Source: Planctomicrobium piriforme (lineage in GTDB: Bacteria > Planctomycetota > Planctomycetia > Planctomycetales > Planctomycetaceae). From it: 64,000 bases of DNA. How positions within the stretch are numbered: the stretch's first letter is position 1; every line of letters begins with the position of its first letter. Position numbers and translations under genes: made by a program. The stretch lies in contig CAMATH010000004.1 of assembly GCA_945860955.1 (NCBI GenBank), forward strand, positions 45,666-109,665. Direction: 5' to 3'. This document shows positions 29,366 to 38,491 of the stretch, in pieces. The notes below the pieces were generated by a model, which was given only the letters and a program-made list of their open reading frames with translations, did no database searches and was not told where the DNA came from.

Positions 29366-30313
29366 TCATTTGGAATCCATTTGCTGACCGCGCACGATCG
29401 CACCGGACTGCAGCGTCGCGTTGGGCCGCGTGATTTTGGAGATCGACGCCGTCGCGAATTCTCCCGGGTCTTCCGACTCGGCCGCAGCGGGTTCGCGTGG
29501 TTCATTGACCCAGCCGGAGATGTGCCCGGCCACCGCGCCTCCCACCACCATCAGGGATTGAGGCCCGGCGACACTTCCCAACGCTCCCCCCACGCGCATC
29601 CCATAATAGGGATGCAGAATCCGGACCGCCTCGGCGTCGAGTTCGTAGTCTCCGGTCGCGCGGGCGTAGACCAGGGCGTCGTTCGTGTTGATCGTCTCGT
29701 GCCAGATCGACACCAGCGGGAGTTGATTGACCGCGGCGTAGGTTCCCGGATGAGTGCGGCTTTGCACATCTTTGGCATAAGCGGCAGCCTGAATCGCCAG
29801 CGCAGGAACGTCGGAATAGACGTAGACGCTGTTGGTGTACGGATTGTAGTGGTCCCCACCGATCAGCCGACCGGGGATCAGCGTGTACCCAATCAGACTC
29901 ATCGTTCCCAGCGTGTACCGCCAGCCGGCCGACACATTCTCGTTGTCGCGCAACCGACGCCATTCTTCGCCGGGAGCGTATTGATTCACCCGCACGCAAA
30001 CGTCCTGCAACTGGTTTTCTTCAATGTAGCAGGTGACCGCTTCGGTCGTGTCGTCCGAAACATCGTGGTTGTTGACGCGACGATCCCACAACAGAACCTT
30101 CCCGGGAATTCCAAGTACCCAGCCCACGCCATCAATGAATTTGTTCGGCTCCCCCTCGCAGATCTGTGGCGTCGACTCGGAGCCGGCTTCGCAGTCGACG
30201 GGAGGCGAATTCCGCCAACCCTGCCCATATTCGTACGGCCCCGACGCGCAACCTGTCACCCAAAACAGGCAGACTCCGCAAATTCCCAAAACCCCCGCGC
30301 GAGTTGTCGACAT
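29366..30313 (-). CDS. Hypothetical lipoprotein
   Basis: The 315-residue protein has a lipoprotein signal peptide, VLGICGVCLFWVTGC, with the lipobox Cys at C22. The mature part has no domain I recognise. It has Cys residues early (DCEAGSESTPQICEGE), a hydrophobic GVGWVLGIPGKVLLW segment, and a later Gly-rich stretch (GGALGSVAGPQSLMVVGGAVAGHISG) that could be membrane-associated. TYAAVNQLPLVSIWHE-like residues lie between. The start at 30313 is chosen for the lipoprotein leader rather than 30376. It probably leads the peroxiredoxin-like gene. Confidence 0.7.
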   Translation of the reverse strand: MSTTRAGVLGICGVCLFWVTGCASGPYEYGQGWRNSPPVDCEAGSESTPQICEGEPNKFIDGVGWVLGIPGKVLLWDRRVNNHDVSDDTTEAVTCYIEENQLQDVCVRVNQYAPGEEWRRLRDNENVSAGWRYTLGTMSLIGYTLIPGRLIGGDHYNPYTNSVYVYSDVPALAIQAAAYAKDVQSRTHPGTYAAVNQLPLVSIWHETINTNDALVYARATGDYELDAEAVRILHPYYGMRVGGALGSVAGPQSLMVVGGAVAGHISGWVNEPREPAAAESEDPGEFATASISKITRPNATLQSGAIVRGQQMDSK

Positions 30314-30866
30314 GCGTGGTCTCCAATTTGGGTTCGAACTGCTGATGGCGATTCTCGATGCCATCCAGACCGCCAACAGGAGTATTATCGAATCAAGGAC
30401 GGGACCGACTGTATCAATTGTAGTGGATTCCGCGTTGACGCCGGGATGCCGCAGGCTTCCAGAGATCGGGCGAAGCCCAAGGGAATTGACAGCGCAGCGC
30501 CTGTCAGGAAGTGGTTATCGACAACCACGTCCGAACGGGTGCGGCTCAACGCCAACATTTTCTACTCGGCCGCGTGGAGTACAAGTCAGGACCGGCGAAG
30601 ACGATCACTTTCTCGGCGCTCGTTTCCATCCGGACGAGTTCCTCAAGATCTCCCCAGTTGTCGACTCCTTTCGAAGGGCGGTTGAATTCCGAAGTTTGAG
30701 GCGAACAGTTTGTCGTATGACAGGAGTCTCCGTTCGACAGTTTCAGGAATCTGGGGTCGAATCCGCGATGATGTTCCAAATTGCCGTGAATCGTCGGTTA
30801 TACGCCCGTCACCGCCGCCCCGGTTTCCGCAGCTCCCAATTGGGTCACCAGCGAAAACCGCGGAGT
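30314..30866. other. Region downstream of the first trypsin-like gene
   Basis: This 553-base gap contains no intact gene. Its right half carries the decayed nuclease fragment described separately. The remainder, next to the lipoprotein start, presumably holds that gene's promoter. No repeats or strong hairpins stand out. Confidence 0.5.
30546..30797 (-). pseudogene. Decayed fragment of a NucA/NUC1-type nuclease domain
   Basis: A short minus-strand frame reads NGDSCHTTNCSPQTSEFNRP, then NWGDLEELV and EKVIVFAGPDL. This matches in order the DNA/RNA non-specific endonuclease core: (N)DTFHxTNxxPQxxxFN, WxxLE and VxVFxGPV. The conserved Asn and Gln of the metal site are still visible, but the upstream DRGH segment is blurred (HHRGFDPRF) and the frame ends soon after GPD. 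It lies 70 bases past the stop of the first trypsin-like gene, as if a trypsin-nuclease fusion had eroded. The domain match is from pattern memory. Confidence 0.6.
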
Positions 30867-32099
30867 TTATTCGAGCGAAACCGTGACATTCAACGGAATG
30901 GTAATGGTAATCTTTCCACTGTGGCTGGCACGGACGTCGACCGGTCTGGGCAATGGACGACTTTTTTGGGGCTCGTCATCGGCGGGAATCGTTGTTTGCG
31001 ACGCGATCCCCTCGGCGGAACGCCAGGCCAACGCCCATTCCTGTGTCAGGGGAACTTTGCCGACGAAGTTCACCCCGGCGTCCACAACCCGGCTGTCGCG
31101 CGCCAATTCCCAGGTGGGTACGGCGTAGTTCGACTTGAGATAGATTCCCGCGAAGTGCAGTCCCACGATCTGGCCCGATTTGACGTCGAGTACCGCCGAA
31201 CCGGAATTGCCCCCCAGTGTTGAGCTGTCATGAGTGAGGGCGTTCACTTCGTTCGAAAAGCTTTTGATTCGATCCCGCTCGCGAAGCTTGCCGGGATGCA
31301 ATCGCTTGACATTGTACGTACGCTCAAAAATCTGGTCTTGCAGTTTGATGTCGTTGCGCACGTCCTTTGCCGGGTATCCAATCACCGCCACGTCATGTCC
31401 AACGAGATCTTCAGGTGGCACGACAGAGAGCTTCAATGGAGAGTGAGTCGTCGACAATCCCTTGATTCTTAGCAGCGCCATATCCCAATAGGGGTGGATC
31501 ATCACCACGGAATGGACCACCAGTTCATTCTCCTTGGCTGATGCGCGTTGGTGTTCCTCTCGAAAATCGCATTTGGCCGACTGCCCCGGCTTGAACCGAA
31601 TCCGCTCGCCAAGGCCGGACGCGAACAACTCGGCGACATGCCGGTTGGTCATCAGCAATTCGTCGCCGACGACGAAACCTGTCCCGCCGTAGGGAATCCA
31701 CGGACTGTCGGGAAGTTCGATTCGTCCGACTGAGGGAATCGCCGCGGTGATCTTGTCTTTGATTTCGCGTCGACTGAAGTGCTGCCAAGGTGTCGGGGGC
31801 GTTTTGAATCCGTTGTCTTGAATAAACACCACCGGGCGTTCTCTCGGGAGGACGATCGCTTCCAACGCGTTCAATTGCGAGTCCGAAATATCGTCATCGT
31901 CGGCGTTCTCGGCGACTCGACGAATTCCCGATTGCGCCGACTCGAAATGCTCGTCAACGCGCTCGCCCCCCAGAGATTCCAGTCCTCCCCCCAGGTAGCT
32001 CTCGGCGGTGGCACGCGCGGCGACCCGTTCCAGTCCTTCACCTGGTGCGATTGACTTCAACATTTGACGAAGTCGGTCGAGCTTTTCTTTGCGATTCAT
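30867..32099 (-). CDS. Trypsin-like serine protease, paralogue A
   Basis: The 410-residue protein has a chymotrypsin/HtrA-type protease domain from about 120 to 350 with triad H154 (LLMTNRHV), D206 (YWDMALL) and S299 (LGGNSGSAV). An N-terminal helical region of about 100 residues (LDRLRQMLKSIAPGEG) has no known name to me; it could be an effector-associated or adaptor domain. The protein ends with a short strand motif, KITITIPLNVTVSLE, shared with its neighbours. No signal peptide or membrane segment is seen, so it is probably cytosolic. It is clearly a duplicate of the protease at 34429-35637. Confidence 0.88.
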   Translation of the reverse strand: MNRKEKLDRLRQMLKSIAPGEGLERVAARATAESYLGGGLESLGGERVDEHFESAQSGIRRVAENADDDDISDSQLNALEAIVLPRERPVVFIQDNGFKTPPTPWQHFSRREIKDKITAAIPSVGRIELPDSPWIPYGGTGFVVGDELLMTNRHVAELFASGLGERIRFKPGQSAKCDFREEHQRASAKENELVVHSVVMIHPYWDMALLRIKGLSTTHSPLKLSVVPPEDLVGHDVAVIGYPAKDVRNDIKLQDQIFERTYNVKRLHPGKLRERDRIKSFSNEVNALTHDSSTLGGNSGSAVLDVKSGQIVGLHFAGIYLKSNYAVPTWELARDSRVVDAGVNFVGKVPLTQEWALAWRSAEGIASQTTIPADDEPQKSRPLPRPVDVRASHSGKITITIPLNVTVSLE

Positions 32100-32146
32100 G
32101 GCCGGGGCCTGCGTTGTTCAGTTGGCGATTCGGATTTGATCGGCGT

Positions 32147-34354
32147 TCACGTGGAAAAACCAAGAAGTCGAACGTCGGTCATTCGTTTGATTGGAATGAT
32201 CTTCCCGACTTCTTCCTCCACTTGTCCATGCGCAATGAACAATTCGCCAAAGCGGAGTTTCGTCAGGTGCGCGACGACGTCGAGTGAAACCTGGTACAGA
32301 AGTGGCTTGGATTCGGCTGGCACACTTCGGGAATTTCGAACGAGATCCGAAACGGCAAATACGAACGCCGTAACCAAGAGTCGACCTTCGCGTGGAGCGG
32401 CGACCAACTTCCACAGGAGTTTGGGCACCGCTATTCCGCTGATATTCGGGTCTGTCTCGCCTCGCTTGAAAAGATCGACCCGCGCATTTGCCTTAACCTC
32501 GGGTCCGTCAAACACCGGTCCGCAAATCACACAAAGTCGGCGATCTTTGGAATCGAGTTGGCTCAGAATATGCTGTTCGATTCCATTCCACAGCGAGCCG
32601 GGTTCATCAAGCCTCGCCGCCACGGGGACGAGATGAGTGATAAACGTGGTGTCGGAAACACCAACCTCCAGTCCCACTTTCGTCAGCGGCTGAAAAAGCA
32701 CCTCGCTGCGCGCATCGCGGGACGAACGCCCCGATTGCTCGCCCAGCCGGTCGCCTGGCTGATCCTGTTCGTCGATGCGCGGGTCGAGTCGCCAGGTTGC
32801 GGACGAAACATCGCCTGCGTCACCCGCCGGTATTTCGTTAAGATTTGCCGCGACGAAGAACGGAAGCTTACGAACCGAATTGACGACGACGCTGAAATTC
32901 TCGTACGTGAGTTCCGTCTCCCCTGCATGTCCTGCATCGCGACGATGAGCGATCTGGCTCGCGAATGCGTCGGAAATCGTAGGAAATTCAACCGTCAGAT
33001 GCCCATTACCCAGGAAGTGGCAATTGTAACCCGACCGCTCATTTAACCCGGGTGGCGTTTCCGTGTCATCGACTCGCGTTGACTCGAAACTCTCGACTTT
33101 TGGCGGGCCTGCCTTGGCTCGTGTGTCCGTGGTGGACGGATCGGGTCCCGGATTCACGGCGGGTCGCCATTCGGTCCCAGAAGTCGTTCCTCGCAAATCG
33201 AAAGCTGTGGTTCCGTCACGTTGAATCATCGGTAGCGGAATTCGAATCGGTACGACCAACGCCGCTCCGTCTGGATGAATCTCAGCAAATAACTCACCGC
33301 CGTTGACGCGACCAGAGGCGGTGGAACGGTGCGGAGTCGAGTAGGGATTTGAAGTGAATGGAGCGCAATCGGACTCGTGTTCCGGTGGCGGAGCGGCTGC
33401 GAGAACCCGCTGAATCAAAGGATCCGTTGCAAGATTCTCGCGGAGATAATTGACAATCTGGCTCGCGCGAATCCCTTCGTTCGCGATCCATTGGACTTCC
33501 TTCTCGTCGGTCGTGGCCGTCGCCACCGTACCACGAACCGTCAGGATTTGTCCCTTAGCGTTCTTCTTGGGAATTCCCGCGTGGTGCAGCGCGACAACTT
33601 GCCAGAACGGATTGAAGACCGGTGATCCTGACGACCCCGCAACAGTGTCAGCCTGGTACCACAGCGTCTGATCGCCGTATTTTAACAGCTTGTTCTCTCG
33701 CACACAGACTTGCTTTCTCTCACCGGACGGGTGCTGGATGATGGAGAGAAATTCCCCAACGATCGCCTTGCCCGGCTCACCCAAAAGCGGCAGCCACCCG
33801 AATTGGTCAAGTCGAACTCCACCCGCCTGAGCGACCGAGTCAACCGCCACCACTGCGAAGTCGAGTTGCGGATTCGCATGAAACAGCGTCGCGGGTCGCA
33901 GAGAATATCGAGCGGCAGGCTTCTCGTTGCCGTGGGAATCCAGTTCGTAGTTGAATTCCACAGTCGCCTGAGTGGCCTGGCGTTCGTCGGGGAGCACATG
34001 GTGGTTTGTCAACAAGACGCCGGGAGCGATCAGAAAACCGGTTCCAAAGAGTCGGGTTCCATCAGAAAACGGGATTTGAATTCGGCAAACGGCTCGCGCG
34101 GCACGTACGCCCATTTCGAGATACGAGACGGGAGTCAGATCGTTTCCGTCGAGGATCCGCTCGAAAACCGCATCGGCGCGGCTGGCGTTGGGAAACTGCG
34201 ATTGAAGTTGCTTGCGACGCGCGTCGAGCTGTTCCTCTCGCGGATTGTTGGCACGTCGGTCAACAAAACGAATGGTGTTGATCAACTGCTGCGCGGCTGC
34301 GCCGGTCAGCCGGCGTTCCGCGTCTTGGATGAGATCGGTGCGGATGTTCGCCAT
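32147..34354 (-). CDS. Trypsin-like protease fused to an inactivated nuclease-like domain
   Basis: The 735-residue protein has an N-terminal helical region of about 95 residues, then a protease domain with H119 (LLTNHHV), D165 (LDFAVVAVD) and S242 (AGSSGSPVF), all triad residues present. A linker contains AALVVPIRIPLP, like the tails of the neighbouring proteases. Residues about 440-675 align by pattern to NucA/NUC1-type endonucleases: ENFSVVVNSVRKLPFFVAAN, WRLDPRID, SLWNGIEQHIL, CVICGPVFDG, IAVPKLLWKLVA. The catalytic DRGH is replaced by SSRDARSE, and the TNxxPQxxxFN segment by THLVPVAARLDEP. An active protease with a dead nuclease is inferred. It lies 47 and 74 bases from its neighbours. 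Confidence 0.82.
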   Translation of the reverse strand: MANIRTDLIQDAERRLTGAAAQQLINTIRFVDRRANNPREEQLDARRKQLQSQFPNASRADAVFERILDGNDLTPVSYLEMGVRAARAVCRIQIPFSDGTRLFGTGFLIAPGVLLTNHHVLPDERQATQATVEFNYELDSHGNEKPAARYSLRPATLFHANPQLDFAVVAVDSVAQAGGVRLDQFGWLPLLGEPGKAIVGEFLSIIQHPSGERKQVCVRENKLLKYGDQTLWYQADTVAGSSGSPVFNPFWQVVALHHAGIPKKNAKGQILTVRGTVATATTDEKEVQWIANEGIRASQIVNYLRENLATDPLIQRVLAAAPPPEHESDCAPFTSNPYSTPHRSTASGRVNGGELFAEIHPDGAALVVPIRIPLPMIQRDGTTAFDLRGTTSGTEWRPAVNPGPDPSTTDTRAKAGPPKVESFESTRVDDTETPPGLNERSGYNCHFLGNGHLTVEFPTISDAFASQIAHRRDAGHAGETELTYENFSVVVNSVRKLPFFVAANLNEIPAGDAGDVSSATWRLDPRIDEQDQPGDRLGEQSGRSSRDARSEVLFQPLTKVGLEVGVSDTTFITHLVPVAARLDEPGSLWNGIEQHILSQLDSKDRRLCVICGPVFDGPEVKANARVDLFKRGETDPNISGIAVPKLLWKLVAAPREGRLLVTAFVFAVSDLVRNSRSVPAESKPLLYQVSLDVVAHLTKLRFGELFIAHGQVEEEVGKIIPIKRMTDVRLLGFST

Positions 34355-34428
34355 CTATCGGACCACGAAACGGGAGTTGAATTCGGCCGATTCGACTGTC
34401 GCGCCACTTGATGACAATCGTTTGTCGC

Positions 34429-35637
34429 TCAATTCGAATGCCGAATTTCACCCAAAGAGATCGTGACTTGAAGTGGAATCGTGATTGTCGTCCCTTCAAC
34501 GTGCGGCACCGCCGCGGAAGAGGTTCGAGGACGCGGTCGGATGGATTCAGTCGCGGAGTCCGCACTGTTCCAGGCGGAATCCCATTCCCTGGTTTTTGCC
34601 ACGCTGCCGCGAAAGTTGAGTCCGGCGTCGACGACTCGCGAGTCTCTGGCGAGTTCCCAAGTCGGTACGGAATAGTTGGCCTTGAGATAGATGCCGGCGA
34701 AATGCAGACCCACCACGTCGCCATTGGAGATGTCGATGACCGCGGAGCCGGAATTTCCGCCCAACGTCGAACTGTCGTGGGTCATCGCCCGGACCGTCCG
34801 TTCGCCGGAGATTTCAACTTCGGCACTGTCGCCGATTTTTCCGGGAGCCAAGCGCTTGATTCCATCACCCCCCTGGAAGATCTTTTCCTGAACTTCGCGG
34901 GAGTCGTCATTGTTTCGCACCGGATAACCAATGACGGCCACATCCCGCCCCTGGAGTTCGTCGGGGGGTTCGATCGACAGATTGAGCGGTGTATGCTTCG
35001 CACCAATGCCGCTGACTTCCAGTATCGCCATGTCCCAATGGGGATGAACCATCCGCACGGAAACAACTTCAAAGAACTCCTTGAAGACGCTGTTCTGTTC
35101 TCGCAGAAAGTCGCACCCCACCGGCGGACTGGAAAGGAACTGAATTCGCCTGCCGCGCCCACGTGAGAAGAACGCGGCGACATGTCGATTGGTCATCAAC
35201 AGGTCACGGCCCACGACGAAGCCAGTGCCGATCTGGCCGTGTGCGTCGTCGTCACCGAATTCGACTCGTCCGATCGAGGGGATCGCCGACTGAATACGTA
35301 ACGTGTTGTTCCGCGAGTTCAAATGCTTCCAGGGGGCCGGCAAGTCCCCAAACCGACCGTTCTGGATGACTGTCACTGGTCGCTCATTGGGAAGGATGAT
35401 CGCTTCCAGCGCGGCGACCTGAGCTTCTGTCAATTTTTCGTCGTCCTCGACGAGATTACGAATGCCGTCGTTCGCCAATTCGATCTGTTCGATCGCTCCT
35501 GACCCGCCGACTGATTCGAGGAGGGAACCATGCACCCCTTCGGCGGGGTCCCGTTCCGCCAACTCTTCGATCCCACCGTCGGGAGCGATTCTGCCAAGCC
35601 ATTTACGAATTCGCGCGATTTTGTTCCGGTGGTTCAT
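34429..35637 (-). CDS. Trypsin-like serine protease, paralogue B
   Basis: The 402-residue protein parallels the one at 30867-32099 throughout. The N-terminal helical region (IARIRKWLGRIAPDGG) precedes ALEAIILPNERPVTVIQNG. The protease domain has H152 (LLMTNRHV), D202 (HWDMAIL) and S296 (LGGNSGSAV), and the tail is TTITIPLQVTISLGE. The shared N-terminal region suggests a common adaptor or sensing role. The ATG at 35637 is chosen; 35685 lacks support. It is the first gene of the three-protease run and probably drives its expression. Confidence 0.88.
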   Translation of the reverse strand: MNHRNKIARIRKWLGRIAPDGGIEELAERDPAEGVHGSLLESVGGSGAIEQIELANDGIRNLVEDDEKLTEAQVAALEAIILPNERPVTVIQNGRFGDLPAPWKHLNSRNNTLRIQSAIPSIGRVEFGDDDAHGQIGTGFVVGRDLLMTNRHVAAFFSRGRGRRIQFLSSPPVGCDFLREQNSVFKEFFEVVSVRMVHPHWDMAILEVSGIGAKHTPLNLSIEPPDELQGRDVAVIGYPVRNNDDSREVQEKIFQGGDGIKRLAPGKIGDSAEVEISGERTVRAMTHDSSTLGGNSGSAVIDISNGDVVGLHFAGIYLKANYSVPTWELARDSRVVDAGLNFRGSVAKTREWDSAWNSADSATESIRPRPRTSSAAVPHVEGTTITIPLQVTISLGEIRHSN

Positions 35638-35713
35638 TGCGGTACAAGCTGGCTGGTCATTGAGTACGGAACTGGCCCGACCCAACGTCGGGCCGAACTG
35701 GGCTGTCGAATCG

Positions 35714-36580
35714 CTATTTTAACTTCACTTTACCCGTGCCGTAGTTGGTATCCTTTGTTGTTGGATCGATAAACCGAATCAGGAATTCATCCTTCGAATG
35801 CGGACCGAGAATGACGATTTTGTCATTTTGATTCAGTTGCACCTTTTTGGGATCGCCAAACAACGGCTCGATTTCGGTCTTCTCCGCCAACTCCTTCTCA
35901 CCTCCTCCCGGATTCGCATCGAGGACGGTTCTCACCAACTGCTCTGTGGGGACGCTCTTTAGTTTGTCCACTTCTTTATTAATCTCGTTGATCTGCAGTT
36001 GAAACTTACCCGTGATTTCTGCAACGATCTTGGGCCGTTCTTTTTCAAAAACCTTATTCAACATCTCCTCAATGTCGGCCTTAGTAGCGGACGCTCCTCC
36101 CTGATCCACCTTTTCTGTGACAACTTTCAAACGCGAGTCCAGCGCACTGATCGATTCCTGCCGCGTCTGCAGATTCTTCACGTCCGCCTCGACGTTCGCA
36201 AGCCGCTTTTCGATCAATGTCTCCAGCTTGCCGAGCTGCGTCTCGATCCGATTAAGCGAAGCGTCGGCTGAACCCGAGACGACCTCGCCACCACCCCCAC
36301 CACCCCCACCACCCCCGCCCCCTCCGACCGACGAACCGAGGCGGTCCAACGCGATGTTCAATAGGCGGTCGATTACCGTCGCTCCGATCGCCGACCCCAA
36401 AATCCCCTGCTGGGCACCGTTGTCCTGCGGCTGCAGGATCGCCTGCTGCCCCCCGTACATCGGCGCCGACCCGATCTGCAGCCGAATTGCCCGGGCTTGG
36501 CGACATCGTTCACACGCATTCAACTGGCTTGCTGAAACGACCACCAGCAGCCCAATCATCACACCAGGCAGCGATCGCAT
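35714..36580 (-). CDS. Secreted coiled-coil protein with a 13-Gly run
   Basis: The 288-residue protein has a signal peptide (LPGVMIGLLVVVSASQLNA) and a C-x-x-C just after it (CERC). It then has a Gln/Ala region, a run of 13 glycines, and about 130 residues of heptad-like helix (LNRIETQLGKLETLIEKRLA, VKNLQTRQES). A beta-rich end includes KIVILGPHSKDEF. No domain is recognised. It may be a periplasmic spacer or oligomeric stalk. It precedes the protease run on the same strand with 76 bases between, so joint expression is possible. Confidence 0.7.
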   Translation of the reverse strand: MRSLPGVMIGLLVVVSASQLNACERCRQARAIRLQIGSAPMYGGQQAILQPQDNGAQQGILGSAIGATVIDRLLNIALDRLGSSVGGGGGGGGGGGGGEVVSGSADASLNRIETQLGKLETLIEKRLANVEADVKNLQTRQESISALDSRLKVVTEKVDQGGASATKADIEEMLNKVFEKERPKIVAEITGKFQLQINEINKEVDKLKSVPTEQLVRTVLDANPGGGEKELAEKTEIEPLFGDPKKVQLNQNDKIVILGPHSKDEFLIRFIDPTTKDTNYGTGKVKLK

Positions 36581-36844
36581 TTGAATTCTCCGGATAATTC
36601 CAGTACGCAATTGACAGCCTGAAGGTGCGTGAGCGACATTCCCACACAGTAGATACTTCCCAGAGGCTCCAGATTATCCAGGATACCACTGTTATCAGTT
36701 GAGTCAAGTAACGATTGTCGAATAAGGTGGTGGCTTGATTGGGATTGGGGGGATGGGTAGGATTTGACGCGAGGCGTTGCTGGTGATCGCAGCACATGGT
36801 GCGTGCGAAAAGCCGACTCATCCGTGTTCGAAAGTGAGACCAAA

Positions 36845-38491
36845 ATGTCGAATCCGTTGGGGACTGGGAACTCGTTCGATCGGCGTCACTTTCTCGAAGT
36901 CGCCGCGGCGATGGGGTCTGGGTGGCTGTTGAACCGGAGTGCGAGGGCTCAGGGGCTGGGCGCTTTCTACAACTGTGTGCAGGTCGAGCCGTGGTATGCG
37001 GACGCGATGGCCAACCCCAATGACGACGAGAAGGCGAATTTGCCGAAGCGGGCATCCTCGCTCAAGAATGCGGTTGAGAATATCATCAAGGAAGCGAATC
37101 TGGCGAAGGTTCCCGTTGGTTCAGTGCTCCAGGCGAAAGGGGCGGCACCCTCGCCGCTGGAGAGTGTATCATCCGGAGTCGGCGAAACTGCGCGCCGGTA
37201 TCTTGAGAGTGTCGAGAAAAGCCTGGGCAAAGGCGACGCGAGCGAGATTCTGGAGGACGCACGAGCGGGGCAGCCGCGCGAGGATCTGCCGCGCCTGGAA
37301 GCCGTGTTCGCACGCGAGAAACGCTGGCGCCGCAGTACCGTGAACGTACAGTTTCTGCACTCGTCCCAGCGATTGCAAAATGCCGTGCGTGAGGCTGCGA
37401 GACAGTGGGGCAGTCACTGCTGCATCGATTTTCGCGAGACTCAAAACGTCGGCGACATTCGAGTCAGTTTTGATCAGAGCATTGGCCATTGTTCGTTGGT
37501 GGGGGTCGACTCGGCGAATGGAACGATCGGGGGACGATTCAGGGCGTCGTTCAATATCAACCCGGGCGACGTCGCCAGCCGACCGGACAGTTACTTGCTT
37601 TCGATCGCACTCCATGAATTCGGCCACGCCATCGGATTGCAACATGAACATCAGAATCCCAATGGAAATTTTCAATGGAACCAGTCTGCTGTAATCGCGA
37701 CGCTGTCCGGTCAAGGCTGGAGCAACCAGATGATTCAGCAAAACGTCTTCACGAGAATCACAGACCGGGTCGCGAATGAGATCACAAGGTTCGACCCCGA
37801 CTCGATCATGATTTATCCGTGGCTTCGTGGCACTGTGATTGGCCCAGACCAGCCCCCGACCGATTGGAATCCGGGGATTTCTCCCACCGATGAATCTACC
37901 GTTCGGAAAATGTACGGTTGCGCGCCATCTGAGACTCCCGATCCGAAACGAAAGGACCCTGCGGAAAAGATCGTTGTTCAAACCGATCCTCGAAAGAAGT
38001 TGGACCCGAAAAAGGCAAGAACTTTGGAGATCAATACAATTACCTCGATTGAATTCCAGTGGAATCACGAATTCGCGTTGTACAAGTTCACGGCACCTCG
38101 GAAAGATTCGACGAAGTCTGGGACTGACGAATTCATCTTTGAAACGGTCGACGGTTCGCTCACGGGCAAGGAACGGAGTCGGTCGGTTCCGGTTGTAGTC
38201 GAGTACTTTAGCGATTCTGCTGATTTCTCAGAATCGAAGAAGATCGACGATTCCACACTGGGTGTTTCGCCGAGCGACGACGATCTCGGAAGCATTGGCG
38301 TCGAAGACGCGTATTTGCGACACCAAATCGTCGCCGAATCAATTGCCTACCTGCTCATCAGGCCGCTGCGACGTTTTAAGAAGGGCGATGCAGTCGCTCG
38401 ATGCCGGCTGCTGGCACGACGAGTGGGAATTGAGCGGCCGAATGGTCTTGACGAGCGAACCTTCGGAAAGCTCCTTCGCAAGAAGAAATAG
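36845..38491 (+). CDS. Zinc metalloprotease (matrixin/astacin-like) with Tat-like leader
   Basis: The 548-residue protein begins with a twin-Arg-like leader (FDRRHFLEVAAAMGSGWLL, then ARAQG). The catalytic region carries the extended metzincin motif HEFGHAIGLQH at 257-267 (three His ligands and the Glu base). A Met-turn, SIMIYP, lies at about 320-325. About 200 residues follow without a recognised domain. It is expected to be an exported zinc endopeptidase. It is divergent from the coiled-coil protein gene, 264 bases away, beside the three serine proteases. The ATG at 36845 is chosen because it gives the leader. Confidence 0.85.
   Translation: MSNPLGTGNSFDRRHFLEVAAAMGSGWLLNRSARAQGLGAFYNCVQVEPWYADAMANPNDDEKANLPKRASSLKNAVENIIKEANLAKVPVGSVLQAKGAAPSPLESVSSGVGETARRYLESVEKSLGKGDASEILEDARAGQPREDLPRLEAVFAREKRWRRSTVNVQFLHSSQRLQNAVREAARQWGSHCCIDFRETQNVGDIRVSFDQSIGHCSLVGVDSANGTIGGRFRASFNINPGDVASRPDSYLLSIALHEFGHAIGLQHEHQNPNGNFQWNQSAVIATLSGQGWSNQMIQQNVFTRITDRVANEITRFDPDSIMIYPWLRGTVIGPDQPPTDWNPGISPTDESTVRKMYGCAPSETPDPKRKDPAEKIVVQTDPRKKLDPKKARTLEINTITSIEFQWNHEFALYKFTAPRKDSTKSGTDEFIFETVDGSLTGKERSRSVPVVVEYFSDSADFSESKKIDDSTLGVSPSDDDLGSIGVEDAYLRHQIVAESIAYLLIRPLRRFKKGDAVARCRLLARRVGIERPNGLDERTFGKLLRKKK

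Noticed and set aside
29015..30685. 556-codon plus-strand ORF
   Set aside because: Antisense to the peroxiredoxin-like and lipoprotein genes, with no recognisable domain.
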